Notes: generated by a model not told the origin, from the sequence alone. Counted from the stretch's first letter, positions 27,206 to 38,525 are shown. The stretch is 64,000 nucleotides of DNA from Geothrix sp. SG200 (GCF_022808935.1 NZ_JAKZFR010000007.1:124001-188000), one strand, 5' to 3'. A program made the numbers and translations.

Positions 27206-28015
27206 TTAGCCCTGGATCCACACGGGCTCGAGACCCAGCAGCTTCTCCACGGCCTCGCGGCCTCGGGGGCCGGGATCGACAGTGAAGTCGTTCACCCAGG
27301 CGTTCACGTAGCGGCCGATCATCTCGCGGTCCATGCCGCGGCCAAAGGACTGGCTGTAGTCCACACTCTCCCAGTGGCGCGCACGGGCCATCTCCACGCT
27401 CCTGCGCATGAGCAGGGCGAAGCGCTGCTTCACCTCCGCAGGCAAGTCGCGCCGGATGGCGTTGCCGCCCATGGGCAGGGGCAGTTCGTAGGCGTGCTTC
27501 CACCAGGCGCCCAGATCCACCACCAGGCGCAGGCCGGCGTCGTGGTACATCAGCTGGCTCTCGTGGATGAGCAGGCCGGCCTGGAAGCGGCCCTCGGCCA
27601 CGGCGGGCAGAATCTGGTCGAAGGGCACCAGCTCGACCTTGGGCTCGAAGCCCAGGGATTTGCACCAGATCCGCATGGCCAGGTAGGCGCTGGTGCGCCG
27701 GCCGGGAATGGCGATGGTGAGCCCCTTCAGCCCTGCGGGATCCATGGGCTTCCCGCTCACCACCAGGGGGCCCGTGCCCTCCTGGATGCTGGAGCCGGCC
27801 GTGAGCAGGTCGTAGCGGCCCATCAGCTCCGGGTAGGCGCCGAAGCTGATGGCCGTGACGTCGTAGCGGCCCTCCGTCGCCTCGGCATTGAGCGTCTCGA
27901 TGTCCTTGCGGACGAAGGTGATCTCGAAGTCTTCCGGATCCAGCCACCCCAGGGCCAGGGGAGCCATCATGTAGGCGTCGTCGGAATCCGGGCTGTGGGC
28001 GATGGTGAACTTCAT
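27206..28015 (-). CDS. mqnD: MqnD-type 1,4-dihydroxy-6-naphthoate synthase (menaquinone, futalosine route)
   Basis: The 269-residue protein has the periplasmic-binding-protein-like fold of the MqnA/MqnD family. It opens FTIAHSPDSDDAYMMAPLALG and has DVTAISFGAYPEL, IAIPGRRTSAYLAMRIW and the LLIHESQL segment holding the histidine used by MqnD. MqnD converts cyclic dehypoxanthine futalosine to dihydroxynaphthoate. No other mqn gene is in the window, and MqnA or an unassigned paralogue remain possible. It follows the TPR gene by 38 bp on the same strand. Confidence 0.75.
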   Translation of the reverse strand: MKFTIAHSPDSDDAYMMAPLALGWLDPEDFEITFVRKDIETLNAEATEGRYDVTAISFGAYPELMGRYDLLTAGSSIQEGTGPLVVSGKPMDPAGLKGLTIAIPGRRTSAYLAMRIWCKSLGFEPKVELVPFDQILPAVAEGRFQAGLLIHESQLMYHDAGLRLVVDLGAWWKHAYELPLPMGGNAIRRDLPAEVKQRFALLMRRSVEMARARHWESVDYSQSFGRGMDREMIGRYVNAWVNDFTVDPGPRGREAVEKLLGLEPVWIQG

Positions 28016-28053
28016 GGCGTCTCCGGCATCCAGTTCACCATACATCGGCCCCC

Positions 28054-28575
28054 TCAGCCGATCGTCTCCGGATCCTTCGGCGCCAACTTGCCCTTCACCC
28101 GCTCCACGGCCTTGGCGGCCAGGGTGTAGCGGGGGTTCTCCTCCAGGGCCTTCCGGTAGTGCTCCAGGGCCTTGTCCAGCTGACCCTTGGCCTCGTACAC
28201 CCGTCCCAGGTTGAAGTGGGGGAAGCAGTAGCTCTCGTAGCGCTTGGCTTTCAGGGCCATGCGCAGCCAGGGGATGGCCTCGTCGGGCTCCCCCTGCTCC
28301 ACGTAGTAGGCGCCGATGTCGTTGTAGGGGTTCCCGAACTCGGGATCCAGGTCGATGGCCCGGTGGCAGTCCTCGATGGCCGAGGCGTAGTCCTTCTCGA
28401 AGGACCGCGTCCAGCCCCGGAAGGTGTAGGCCTCGGCCGTGGGGCAGATCTCGATGGACTTCGTGTAGAGGGCGAGGGCCTTCTGGATCTCCCCCTTCAT
28501 CTGGAGCTGGTAGGCCTTGCCCACCCACTCCATGGCCTCCTGCCGCTTGTCCTGGCGTTCCTGCTCGTCGCTCAT
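28054..28575 (-). CDS. Tetratricopeptide-repeat protein
   Basis: The 173-residue soluble protein contains about four TPR units. Examples are AMEWVGKAYQLQMKGEIQKALALYTKSIEICP, AYTFRGWTRSFEKDYASAIEDCHRAIDLDP, the unit with YNDIGAYYVEQGEPDEAI, and HFNLGRVYEAKGQLDKALEHYRKAL. TPR proteins act as scaffolds. No signal peptide is seen, so it is likely cytoplasmic. Probably co-transcribed with mqnD; the client is unknown. Confidence 0.85.
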   Translation of the reverse strand: MSDEQERQDKRQEAMEWVGKAYQLQMKGEIQKALALYTKSIEICPTAEAYTFRGWTRSFEKDYASAIEDCHRAIDLDPEFGNPYNDIGAYYVEQGEPDEAIPWLRMALKAKRYESYCFPHFNLGRVYEAKGQLDKALEHYRKALEENPRYTLAAKAVERVKGKLAPKDPETIG

Positions 28576-28638
28576 GGGCCGCCCTCGCGGGCATCAGGAT
28601 AAAACCTTCAGCCCCCTGGGGCCAGCTATCCTGGATTC

Positions 28639-30492
28639 ATGGCCAACGACCTGCCCGGTTCCTATTGCCAGAACTGCCTGACCTGGAACCCCGGGGATCG
28701 GGAGACTTGCGTGAAGTGCGGCACCCGCCTGCTCATCCTTGCCGGGGACCAGACCTGGGAGGACGAGCCCGAGGAGACGGAGGGCGGCGAGGACCTGGAG
28801 GAGCACCTCCTGGAGCGCATCACGGGGCTGGAGGAGACCCTCCGCCGGGTGGAGACCTACCTGGAGACCGTCTCCGACCAGCTGGGCAAGCTGGAGCGCA
28901 GCGAGGTGATGCTGCGCAACGGCCTCATGGCCCTGGTGCAGGAGATGGAGCAGAAGCGCCAGCTGGACGCCCACGCCTTCTCGGAGCGGTGGGAGAGCCT
29001 CGTCGAGGAGAACCTGCACCTCATCAGCGCCCGGGAGCTGTTCACCCGCTACCGGGCCCGCATCCTGCCCATCGCCCGGCCCAAGTCCATGTCCCAGCTC
29101 AAGCGCGCCCTGCTGGAGACCACGGCCCTGCTGGAGGCGGCGGACCTCCCCGGCGCCGCCCAGCGCCTGGGGCAGGCCCTGCCCCTGGATCCCAAGAACT
29201 ACGAGCTGATCTTCACGGCCGCCTCCCTCCACGAGGCCGCCCAGAACTTCGAGGAGGCCGAAAGCCTCGCCCGCAAGGTCGTGGGCCTGAGCCCCCGCCA
29301 CTTCGAGGCCTGGATGCTGCTGGCCAAGCTGCTCCAGGAACTGCCCGAGCACGCGGACCAGGCCATCGAGGCCCTGCACCAGGCCTCGGACCTGCGGCCC
29401 GAGGATGCCGAGCCCCGCATGCTGCTGGCCGAGCTGCTGCTGGATGAGGAGGATCTCCAGGGCGCCCTGGAGGCGGCCCAGGAGGCCGTGGCCCGCCGCA
29501 AGGACGGCGAGACCCTGCTGCTGCTGGGCCAGGTCCATCTGGCCCGGGGCGAGAGCGGCATGGCCGTCCCCGCCCTCAAGGAGGCCAGCTCCTACCTGCC
29601 CGGCGACCTCCACGTGCGCGAGTCCCTGGCCGAGGCCTACCTCCTCCAGGGCGACCGGTCCAAGGCCTTCGCCATCCTCCAGGAGCTGCTCACGCAGAAC
29701 CCCGGCGATCCCCACCTCCTCCTCATGGTGGACGCCGAGGACCACCTCCAGCTGCGCGAGGCCCGGGACGGCAAGGCCGGCACCCAGGTGCTGCTGGACG
29801 AGGCCGAGACTTTGCTGGACGAGAACCAGCTGGAATCCGCGGCCATGCTCCTCAAGCGCGCCCGGCGGAAGGGGAAGAGCCAGCGCTCCGAGTGGCTGGA
29901 CCTGCGCCTCTCCTTCCTCCAGGACCCGGAGAAGACCCTGCGCTCCGCCCTGGCCTTCGCCTGCTCGGACCGCCACCCGCGCCTCTGCTTCCTGGCCCTG
30001 CGCCTGGCCCTGGAGCACCTCATGGCCCAGAAGCGCGAGGCCGAGATCGCCCGGACCCTGGACGCCTTCCTCACCCGCCACCCCAAGAGCACCGGCGCCT
30101 GGGAGGCCGCCCTCATGCGGCAGGCCTACCGCCTGATGAACGGCCAGGCCACGGAGCAGGACCTGATCGAGGTCCACCGCCTCCACGCCCATCCCCTGCC
30201 GGGCATGGAGCCCCGGGCCCGCACCCTGCTGGGCCAGTACCTCCTGGCCCTCAAGCGGCACCAGGAGGTGCTGGAGCTGATCGATCCCCTCATCGAGAAG
30301 GAACCCACCCTCATCAACCACTTCCAGCTCGGCGCCGCCCTGGCGGGCCTGGGCGAGCGGGAGGAGGCCCGGGTCCTGCTCAAGGCCGGACTGGACGCCG
30401 AGCCCGGCGATCTCAATGACACCCAGGCCAAGGGTGTGAAGAATCAGATCCGCGGACTGTTGAAGGAACTGAACGGGGCCGGCGAAGCCTGA
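28639..30492 (+). CDS. Zinc-ribbon protein with coiled coil and TPR array
   Basis: The 617-residue protein starts with a zinc ribbon of two CxxC pairs (Cys10, Cys13, Cys24, Cys27). An acidic linker and a coiled coil follow at about residues 50-115 (LLERITGLEETLRRVETYLETV). A long TPR array extends from about residue 150 to the end (AEPRMLLAELLLDEEDLQGALEAAQEAV, LHVRESLAEAYLLQGDRSKAFAIL). There is no signal peptide or membrane segment. A large scaffold is likely, with the ribbon perhaps binding nucleic acid or protein; the function is unknown. It is divergent from the small TPR gene. Confidence 0.82.
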   Translation: MANDLPGSYCQNCLTWNPGDRETCVKCGTRLLILAGDQTWEDEPEETEGGEDLEEHLLERITGLEETLRRVETYLETVSDQLGKLERSEVMLRNGLMALVQEMEQKRQLDAHAFSERWESLVEENLHLISARELFTRYRARILPIARPKSMSQLKRALLETTALLEAADLPGAAQRLGQALPLDPKNYELIFTAASLHEAAQNFEEAESLARKVVGLSPRHFEAWMLLAKLLQELPEHADQAIEALHQASDLRPEDAEPRMLLAELLLDEEDLQGALEAAQEAVARRKDGETLLLLGQVHLARGESGMAVPALKEASSYLPGDLHVRESLAEAYLLQGDRSKAFAILQELLTQNPGDPHLLLMVDAEDHLQLREARDGKAGTQVLLDEAETLLDENQLESAAMLLKRARRKGKSQRSEWLDLRLSFLQDPEKTLRSALAFACSDRHPRLCFLALRLALEHLMAQKREAEIARTLDAFLTRHPKSTGAWEAALMRQAYRLMNGQATEQDLIEVHRLHAHPLPGMEPRARTLLGQYLLALKRHQEVLELIDPLIEKEPTLINHFQLGAALAGLGEREEARVLLKAGLDAEPGDLNDTQAKGVKNQIRGLLKELNGAGEA

Positions 30493-30523
30493 GCAGGCGT
30501 GACCAACCGCACCCGGTATTAAG

Positions 30524-30551
30524 TTGACAATTTTAGTCGAGATTCCAGAAT
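30524..30551 (+). promoter_or_regulatory. Candidate suf promoter overlapped by a TTGAC-type palindromic site
   Basis: TTGACA (30524-30529) and CAGAAT (30546-30551) are 16 bases apart and form a weak sigma-70-like promoter about 22 bases before sufB. The -35 box lies inside an imperfect palindrome, TTGACAATTTTAGTCGA (30524-30540). Rrf2-family Fe-S regulators (IscR/SufR type) often bind sites of similar shape at suf promoters. No Rrf2 gene is in the window, so the regulator is an inference. Confidence 0.45.
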
Positions 30552-30572
30552 GGGATGTCTCGGGAGTGGTGT

Positions 30573-32012
<1,440 letters not shown>

Positions 32013-32020
32013 AAAGATGG

Positions 32021-32094
32021 AACCGCGAATGGCGCGAATGTACGCGAATCAAAAGCCAGCTTTCCATTCGCGTACATTCGCGCCATTCGCGGTT
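32021..32094. repeat. Near-perfect palindromic repeat inside the suf operon
   Basis: A 29-base arm at 32021-32049 is repeated in perfect inverted orientation at 32066-32094, with a 16-base loop. The left arm consists of the words AACCGCGAAT, GGCGCGAATG and TACGCGAAT. It takes up most of the 106-base gap between sufB and sufC. In mRNA it would form a very stable hairpin. It is the cleanest simple copy of the window's GCGAA repeat family. Confidence 0.95.
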
Positions 32095-32118
32095 GCTCTT
32101 TTGTTATTGGAGTACTGA

Positions 32119-32879
<761 letters not shown>

Positions 32880-32883
<4 letters not shown>

Positions 32884-34160
32884 CCACGATGGCGGTGGGT
32901 TCCAGCCTGCTGACCGATCTGCTCAGCGCGCCTCGGCCCGCCGAGTGGGCTTCGCTGCGCGAGGCGGCCGAGCTGCGGCTGGCCGGACGCCAGCTGCCCG
33001 CGACCCGGGACGAGGACTGGAAATACACAGACCTGAAAGCCCTGGCCGCCGGCGCCTTCGGGGCCGCCCCCAAGGCCGCCGTGGACATCTCAGGGCACCT
33101 GCTTCCCGAGATGGTGGGCACGCGCCAGGTCTTCGTGAATGGGCACCACGCCCCCCACGCGAGCTGCGCCTCCGCCGTGCCGGCCGGGGTGCGCTACTTC
33201 CCCATGTCCCATGCGAGCGAGGCCTGCCACGCACTGGGCAGCGTCGGCAACGGTGCGGCGAAGGGCCTCTTCGAGGACCTGAACACTGCCCGCTTCGAGG
33301 ATGGCGCGGTCATCCTTGTGCCCAAGAACCTCAAGGTGGCCCTGCCTCTTCACCTTCTCTTCGTGACGAAGGCCGAATCTCCTGTGGCCGTGTTCCCCCG
33401 CCTCCTGGTGGTGTTGGAGCGGGGCGCCGAGCTGGAGCTGGTGGAGGAACACCACGGCGAAGGCCCCTACCTCAGCTGCCCCGTGGTCGAGGTGCATGTG
33501 GCCGAAGGGGCCGTCCTGCGCCATGAGCGCGTGCAGCGCGAGAGCCCCGAGGCCTTCCACCTCGCCACCCTCAGGGCCGAGGTCGGCAAGGGCGGCCAGT
33601 ACCATTCCCGCACCCTCAGCTTCGGTGCCCGCCTCTCCCGGCAGGAGCCCCGCGTGCGGCTGGCCGAGGGTGCCGAGGCCACCCTCGACGGCCTGGCCCT
33701 CCTGGACGGAACCCAGATAGCCGACACCCACAGCTTCCTGCATCACGCCGAGCCTGGCGCCATCAGCCGCCAGCTGCACAAGTGCATCGTGGACGGGCGG
33801 GCCCGCGCCATCTTCAACGGCCAGGTCCTCGTGGCCAAGGGCGCCCAGGGCACGGACGCCCAGCAGCAGAGCCGCAACCTGCTGCTCTCCGAGGCCGCCC
33901 GGGTGGACACCAAGCCCCAGCTGGAGATCTACGCCGACGACGTCAAGTGCAGCCACGGCGCCGCCGTGGGCCAGCTCGATCCCGAGGAGCTGTTCTACCT
34001 CCAGAGCCGCGGCATGAACGCCGACGACGCCCGCAACCTCCTCACCTACGGCTTCGCGGCGGACGTGCTCACCCACGTCCCCGTGGCCAGCCTGCGCCGG
34101 AGCCTCCGCCAGCTCGTCATGGCCCGCACCCAGGCCGGCTCGCTGGGAGACTTGGCATGA
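32880..34160 (+). CDS. sufD: Fe-S cluster assembly protein SufD
   Basis: The 426-residue SufD is the partner of SufB. The N-terminal helical domain has DEDWKYTDLKALA. The beta-helix core follows (LPLHLLFVTKAE, LVVLERGAELELVEEHHG). The C-terminal part has GRARAIFNGQVLVAKGAQGTD, NLLLSEAARVDTKPQLEIYADDVKCSHGA-type text (CSHGAAVGQLD) and FYLQSRGMNADDARNLL. It overlaps sufC and sufS by 4 bp each, which implies coupled translation. Confidence 0.95.
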
Positions 34161-35404
34161 CCTCCCCCTCGAACATCGGCCTCCAGCCCCTCGACGTCCA
34201 GGCCATCCGCCAGGACTTCCCCCTGCTTTCCCGGGTCTTCCACGGCAAGCCCGTGGTCTACCTGGACAGCGCCGTGAGCGGCCAGATGCCCGCGCATGTC
34301 ATCGAGCGCATGGCGAAGTACGAGCGCGAAGAGCACACCAACGTCCACCGGGGCGTCAGCACCCTCAGCCAGGAGGCCACCGACTTCTACGAGGCCGCCC
34401 GCGAGAAGGTGCGGAAGTTCCTCGGCGCCGCCTCCGCGCGCGAGATCGTCTGGACCCGCGGCACGACGGAGGCCATCAACCTCGTGGCCCAGACCTTCGG
34501 CCGCATGACGGTGAAGGAGGGCGACGAGATCCTCCTCTCCGCCATGGAGCACCATGCCGACATCGTGCCCTGGCAGATGCTGGCCCAGGAGAAGGGCGCC
34601 ACGATCAAGGTCATCCCCATGAACGACGCTGGGGAGCTGATCCTGGAGTCCCTCGACGAGCTGATCACCGATCGCACGAAGCTCCTGGGCGTGGTGCATG
34701 TCAGCAACGTCCTCGGCACCATCAACCCGGTGAAGGAGATCATCGCCCGGGCCCACGCCAAGGGCGTGCCCGTGCTGGTGGACGGGGCCCAGGCCGTGCC
34801 GCACCTCAAGGTGGACGTGCAGGACCTGGACGCGGATTTCTACGTCTTCAGCGGCCACAAGCTCTCCGGCCCCACAGGCATCGGCGTCCTCTACGGCAAG
34901 CTGGCCCTCCTGGAGGCCATGCCCCCCTGGCATGGCGGCGGCAGCATGATCCGCTCCGTGAGCTGGGAGAAGACCACCTACCTCCCCGCGCCGGGCAAGT
35001 TCGAGGCGGGCACGCCGCCCATCGCCGCCGCCATCGGCCTCGGCGCCGCCATCGACTACGTGACGGCCCTCGGGCTGGACCGCATTGCCGCCCACGAGCA
35101 CGAGCTGCTGGCCTACGCCACCGAGAAGCTCGCCGCCATCCCCGGCCTCCGCATCCTCGGCACCGCCAGGGACAAGGCCAGCGTCCTCTCCTTCGTGGTG
35201 GACGGCATCCACCCCCACGACATGGGCAGCCTGCTGGACGGCGAGGGCGTCGTGGTCCGGGCTGGCCACCACTGCGCCCAGCCCGTCATGACCCGCTTCC
35301 ACGTCCCCGCCACCACCCGCGCCTCCTTCGCCTACTTCAACACCCGCGAGGAAGTGGACATCCTGGTGTCGGCCGTCCTCAAGGCCATCGAGCTGTTCAA
35401 ATGA
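34157..35404 (+). CDS. sufS: Cysteine desulfurase SufS
   Basis: The 415-residue class V PLP enzyme takes sulfur from cysteine and passes it to SufU. The PLP lysine is Lys235 in FSGHKLSGPTGIGVLYG, and the catalytic cysteine is Cys373 in VRAGHHCAQPVM. FPLLSRVFHGKPVVYLDSA near the start and TTEAINLVAQTFG are typical. The usual SAATSQKP is changed to SAVSGQMP. The start overlaps the sufD stop (ATGA). An upstream open frame extends far into sufD and is not used. Confidence 0.96.
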   Translation: MTSPSNIGLQPLDVQAIRQDFPLLSRVFHGKPVVYLDSAVSGQMPAHVIERMAKYEREEHTNVHRGVSTLSQEATDFYEAAREKVRKFLGAASAREIVWTRGTTEAINLVAQTFGRMTVKEGDEILLSAMEHHADIVPWQMLAQEKGATIKVIPMNDAGELILESLDELITDRTKLLGVVHVSNVLGTINPVKEIIARAHAKGVPVLVDGAQAVPHLKVDVQDLDADFYVFSGHKLSGPTGIGVLYGKLALLEAMPPWHGGGSMIRSVSWEKTTYLPAPGKFEAGTPPIAAAIGLGAAIDYVTALGLDRIAAHEHELLAYATEKLAAIPGLRILGTARDKASVLSFVVDGIHPHDMGSLLDGEGVVVRAGHHCAQPVMTRFHVPATTRASFAYFNTREEVDILVSAVLKAIELFK

Positions 35405-35850
35405 CCGACCCGCGCGAGCTGTACCAGCAGGTGATCCTGGAGCACAACAAGAAGCCCCGGAACTTCGGGAAGCTGGCGCCCTGCACGCACCACGCGGAGG
35501 GGCACAACCCCCTCTGCGGCGACCAGCTGGACTTGACGCTGGTGGTCGAGGACGGCGTGGTGCGGGACGTGAAGTTCGAGGGCAGCGGCTGCGCCATCGA
35601 TGTCGCCAGCGCCAGCCTCATGACCGGCGCCATCAAGGGCCGGCCCGTGGCCGAGGCCGAGGCCATGATCGACCAGTTCCGCGGCATGGTGCGCGGCGAG
35701 CTGGACCCCGCCACCCAGACGCCCCTGCTGGGCAAGCTCACCCTCTTCCAGGGCGTGAAGGACATCCCCAGCCGCGTGAAGTGCGCCATCCTCCCCTGGG
35801 CCACCCTCCACGCCGCCCTAAAGGGCGAGGAAGAAGCCTCAACTGAATAG
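35401..35850 (+). CDS. sufU: SufU sulfur-transfer protein
   Basis: The 149-residue protein has the zinc/sulfur-acceptor residues Cys39 and Asp41 (NPLCGD), Cys64 (GSGCAI) and Cys128 (RVKCAILPW). It also has the insertion between the second and third cysteines that separates SufU from IscU. In Bacillus, SufU accepts persulfide from SufS. It overlaps sufS by 4 bp. The stop is followed directly by another palindromic repeat. Confidence 0.94.
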   Translation: MTDPRELYQQVILEHNKKPRNFGKLAPCTHHAEGHNPLCGDQLDLTLVVEDGVVRDVKFEGSGCAIDVASASLMTGAIKGRPVAEAEAMIDQFRGMVRGELDPATQTPLLGKLTLFQGVKDIPSRVKCAILPWATLHAALKGEEEASTE

Positions 35851-35851
35851 G

Positions 35852-35959
35852 AACCGCGAATGGCGCGAATGTTCGCTCATGAAAGCCGAATCACTGTAGG
35901 GGCCATCGCTGGAGGCCCATGTTCTTCTCCATTCGTGCCCATTCGCGTCATTCGCGGTT
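35852..35959. repeat. GCGAA-type inverted repeat between sufU and nfu
   Basis: The outer 11 bases AACCGCGAATG (35852-35862) are repeated in inverted orientation at 35949-35959. The inner parts of the arms match only partly. A GGGCC/GGCCC hairpin lies inside (35900-35904 with 35914-35918). It begins one base after the sufU stop and ends 12 bases before the nfu start. Confidence 0.85.
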
Positions 35960-35971
35960 AAGGGTTTTCAG

Positions 35972-36532
35972 ATGCCGAAAATCGCCGAGATCGAATACAC
36001 CCCCAACCCCAACGCCGTGAAGTTCGTGCTGAAGGAGCCTGTGGCCCTGGGCTTCCCCAAGTCCTTCCCCAACGCGGAGACCGCCGAGCAGGACGAGCTG
36101 GCCAAGGGCCTCTTCGCCGTGGGGAACGTCACCTCGGTGTTCATGCAGGACAAGTTCCTCACCGTCACCAAGACCGACGACAAGGGCTGGCCTGAGATGC
36201 TGCCCCTGCTGGCCGCGCCCATCCGCGCCGCGGCTGGCGCGGGCGGCGGGCAGGCCCCACCGCCGGGCGGGCCGAGGGTCTTCAGCAAGGTGGATGACGA
36301 GAACGACCCCATGCTCAAGGACATCCGCATGGTGCTGGAGAGCGCCATCCTGCCCGCCCTCGCGGCGGACGGCGGCGGCCTGGAGCTCATCGGGCGGCAT
36401 GAGAAGCAGGTGATGATCCGGTACATGGGCGCCTGTGGTTCCTGCCCCGCCAGCCTCACCGGCACCCTCGTCGCCATCGAGGGCATGCTCCAGAAGGAAG
36501 TGGATCCGGAGATCGTGGTCATCTCCGTCTGA
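35972..36532 (+). CDS. Nfu-type Fe-S carrier protein
   Basis: The 186-residue protein has an N-terminal Nfu domain (residues ~1-85; IEYTPNPNAVKFVLKEP, FAVGNVTSVFMQDKFLTVTK). A Pro/Gly-rich linker leads to a C-terminal NifU domain with the cluster-binding CGSC pair (Cys155, Cys158; YMGACGSCPAS). Nfu proteins receive clusters from the SUF complex and hand them to target enzymes. The position at the end of the suf operon fits this. The N-terminal type is the one found in mitochondrial NFU1 and several bacterial homologues. Confidence 0.93.
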   Translation: MPKIAEIEYTPNPNAVKFVLKEPVALGFPKSFPNAETAEQDELAKGLFAVGNVTSVFMQDKFLTVTKTDDKGWPEMLPLLAAPIRAAAGAGGGQAPPPGGPRVFSKVDDENDPMLKDIRMVLESAILPALAADGGGLELIGRHEKQVMIRYMGACGSCPASLTGTLVAIEGMLQKEVDPEIVVISV

Positions 36533-36724
36533 GGCCTTCCACGGGAAAAACAGACGCCAACCGCGGTGAAACAGCCTTTTGAGATCTCCTCCCTGGCCGG
36601 ACCCTTCGGATATTTCATGGTTTCCGCGGGTTTTCTGGGCTAATCTAGGCGTTCTGCCGGACTTCGCGTGCCGGGATTCCAGCGCACCGCCAGAGAGCGG
36701 GCGCAACCAAACGAGGTGGACTTC

Positions 36725-38479
36725 ATGTCCAAGCTAGAAGCAATCATCAAGGGCCAGGCCCGCAAGCAGGTGGGCCGCATCAGCGTGCTCGACGCGGCGT
36801 TCGAAGAGGACAGCCCAGAGAACCAGGAGTTCCTGGCCGCGCTGCAGGGTGAGACCCGAGGCCTCCGCGAGGAGGAGGTCGTCCGTGGCGTCGTCGTGGA
36901 GATCCGCGGCAAGGACGTCATCGTCGACATCGGCTACAAGGGGTCGGGCACCGTCAACCTTGACGAGTTCAACAATCCCGACGGCACCCAGGGCGTCCAG
37001 GTGGGTGACGTGGTTGAAGTGCTGCTCGAGATGCTCGAGGACGCCCACGGCAACGTGCGCCTCAGCCGCGAGCGCGCCGAGAAGATGAAGATCTGGGACG
37101 AGGTCGAGAAGGCCTTCCGTTCCAACATGACCGTGCACGGCACCGTGCTCGAGAAGGTCAAGGGCGGCCTGGCCGTGGACATCGGCATCCGCGCCTTCCT
37201 GCCCGGCAGCCAGGTGGACATGAAGCCCGTCCGCAACCTGGATCCCTACCTCGGCAAGTCCTTCGACATGAAGGTCATCAAGGTCAACCGCCGCCGGGGC
37301 AACATCGTCCTGTCCCGCAAGCTGTTCCTCGAAACCATCAACGCGAGCCTGAAGGAAGAGACCCTGGCGGGCCTCGAGGAAGGCAAGCTGGTCGAGGGCA
37401 CCATCAAGAACATCACCGAGTACGGCGCCTTCGTCGACCTCGGTGGCGTGGACGGCCTGCTGCACATCACCGACATGTCCTGGGGCCGGCTCAACCACCC
37501 CAGCGAGATGTTCCAGGTGGGCGACAAGGTCGAAGTGGCCGTGCTCAAGTACGACAAGGACACCGAGCGCGTCAGCCTCGGCTACAAGCAGAAGTTCCCG
37601 GATCCCTGGCTCTCCGTCGAGGAGCGCTATCCCATCCAGGCCACGGTCAAGGGCAAGGTTGTCTCCATCACCGACTACGGCGCATTCGTGGAGCTGGAGC
37701 CCGGCATCGAGGGCCTGGTGCACGTCTCCGAGATGAGCTGGACCAAGAAGGTCAAGTCCGCGAAGGGCATGGTCAACCTGGGCGACCAGGTCGAGGCCCT
37801 GATCCTGCAGGTGGATTCCGAGAACCGCCGCATCAGCCTCGGCATGAAGCAGATCACCCCGAACCCCTGGATGGCCATCGCCGAGAAGTACCAGCCCGGC
37901 ATGATCGTCACGGGCACCGTGCGCAACATCACGGAGTTCGGCGCCTTCGTGGAACTGGAAGAGGGCATCGACGGCCTCATCCACGTCTCCGACTTCAGCT
38001 GGACCAAGAAGATCAAGCACCCCGGCGAGATCGTGAAGAAGGGCGACAGCGTCACCGCCAAGGTCCTCAACCTGGACCCCCTGGCCCAGCGCATGAGCCT
38101 CGGCGTGAAGCAGATGGAGCCCAACGTCTGGGAGATCTTCTTCGAAGGCCACCACGTGGGTGACGTCCTCACCGGCAAGATCGCCCGCCTGACCGACTTC
38201 GGCGCCTTCGTCGACCTCGGCGACGGCATCGAGGGCCTGGTCCACGTCTCCGAGCTCTCCCGCAAGCGGGTGGAGGACATCCAGAAGGAGTTCGCCGCCG
38301 GCCAGGATCTCACCATGAAGATCGTGAAGCTCGATCCCACCGAGCGCCGCATCGGCCTCTCCGTCAAGCAGCTGGAGCAGGACCAGGAGCGGGGCGACAT
38401 GGAAGCCGCCAAGGCCCGCCAGCCCGAGTTCAAAAAGGCGACGCTGGCCGACGCCTTCAACAAGGCCGAGCGCGAGTAG
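36725..38479 (+). CDS. rpsA: Ribosomal protein S1
   Basis: The 584-residue protein starts at an ATG with GAGGTGG upstream. It has six S1 (OB-fold) domains. The first two are divergent (VIVDIGYKGSGTVNLDEF; GGLAVDIGIRAFLPGSQVD). The last four are canonical (EYGAFVDLGGVDGLLHI, DYGAFVELEPGIEGLVHV, EFGAFVELEEGIDGLIHV, DFGAFVDLGDGIEGLVHV). S1 binds mRNA on the 30S subunit and is needed for start of translation on structured or weak leaders. The C-terminal tail ends ATLADAFNKAERE, and a second copy of this tail lies 133 bases downstream of the stop. Confidence 0.97.
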   Translation: MSKLEAIIKGQARKQVGRISVLDAAFEEDSPENQEFLAALQGETRGLREEEVVRGVVVEIRGKDVIVDIGYKGSGTVNLDEFNNPDGTQGVQVGDVVEVLLEMLEDAHGNVRLSRERAEKMKIWDEVEKAFRSNMTVHGTVLEKVKGGLAVDIGIRAFLPGSQVDMKPVRNLDPYLGKSFDMKVIKVNRRRGNIVLSRKLFLETINASLKEETLAGLEEGKLVEGTIKNITEYGAFVDLGGVDGLLHITDMSWGRLNHPSEMFQVGDKVEVAVLKYDKDTERVSLGYKQKFPDPWLSVEERYPIQATVKGKVVSITDYGAFVELEPGIEGLVHVSEMSWTKKVKSAKGMVNLGDQVEALILQVDSENRRISLGMKQITPNPWMAIAEKYQPGMIVTGTVRNITEFGAFVELEEGIDGLIHVSDFSWTKKIKHPGEIVKKGDSVTAKVLNLDPLAQRMSLGVKQMEPNVWEIFFEGHHVGDVLTGKIARLTDFGAFVDLGDGIEGLVHVSELSRKRVEDIQKEFAAGQDLTMKIVKLDPTERRIGLSVKQLEQDQERGDMEAAKARQPEFKKATLADAFNKAERE

Positions 38480-38497
38480 TTCTTCTTCCGACCTGCA

Positions 38498-38525
38498 GAC
38501 GAGGCCCCCGCAAGGGGGCTTCGTC
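38498..38525 (+). terminator. rpsA terminator-like hairpin (copy 1)
   Basis: GACGAGGCCCCC pairs with GGGGGCTTCGTC around a GCAA tetraloop. The stem lacks a long T-run. It lies 19 bases after the rpsA stop. A nearly identical hairpin lies at 38626-38665. Confidence 0.8.
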
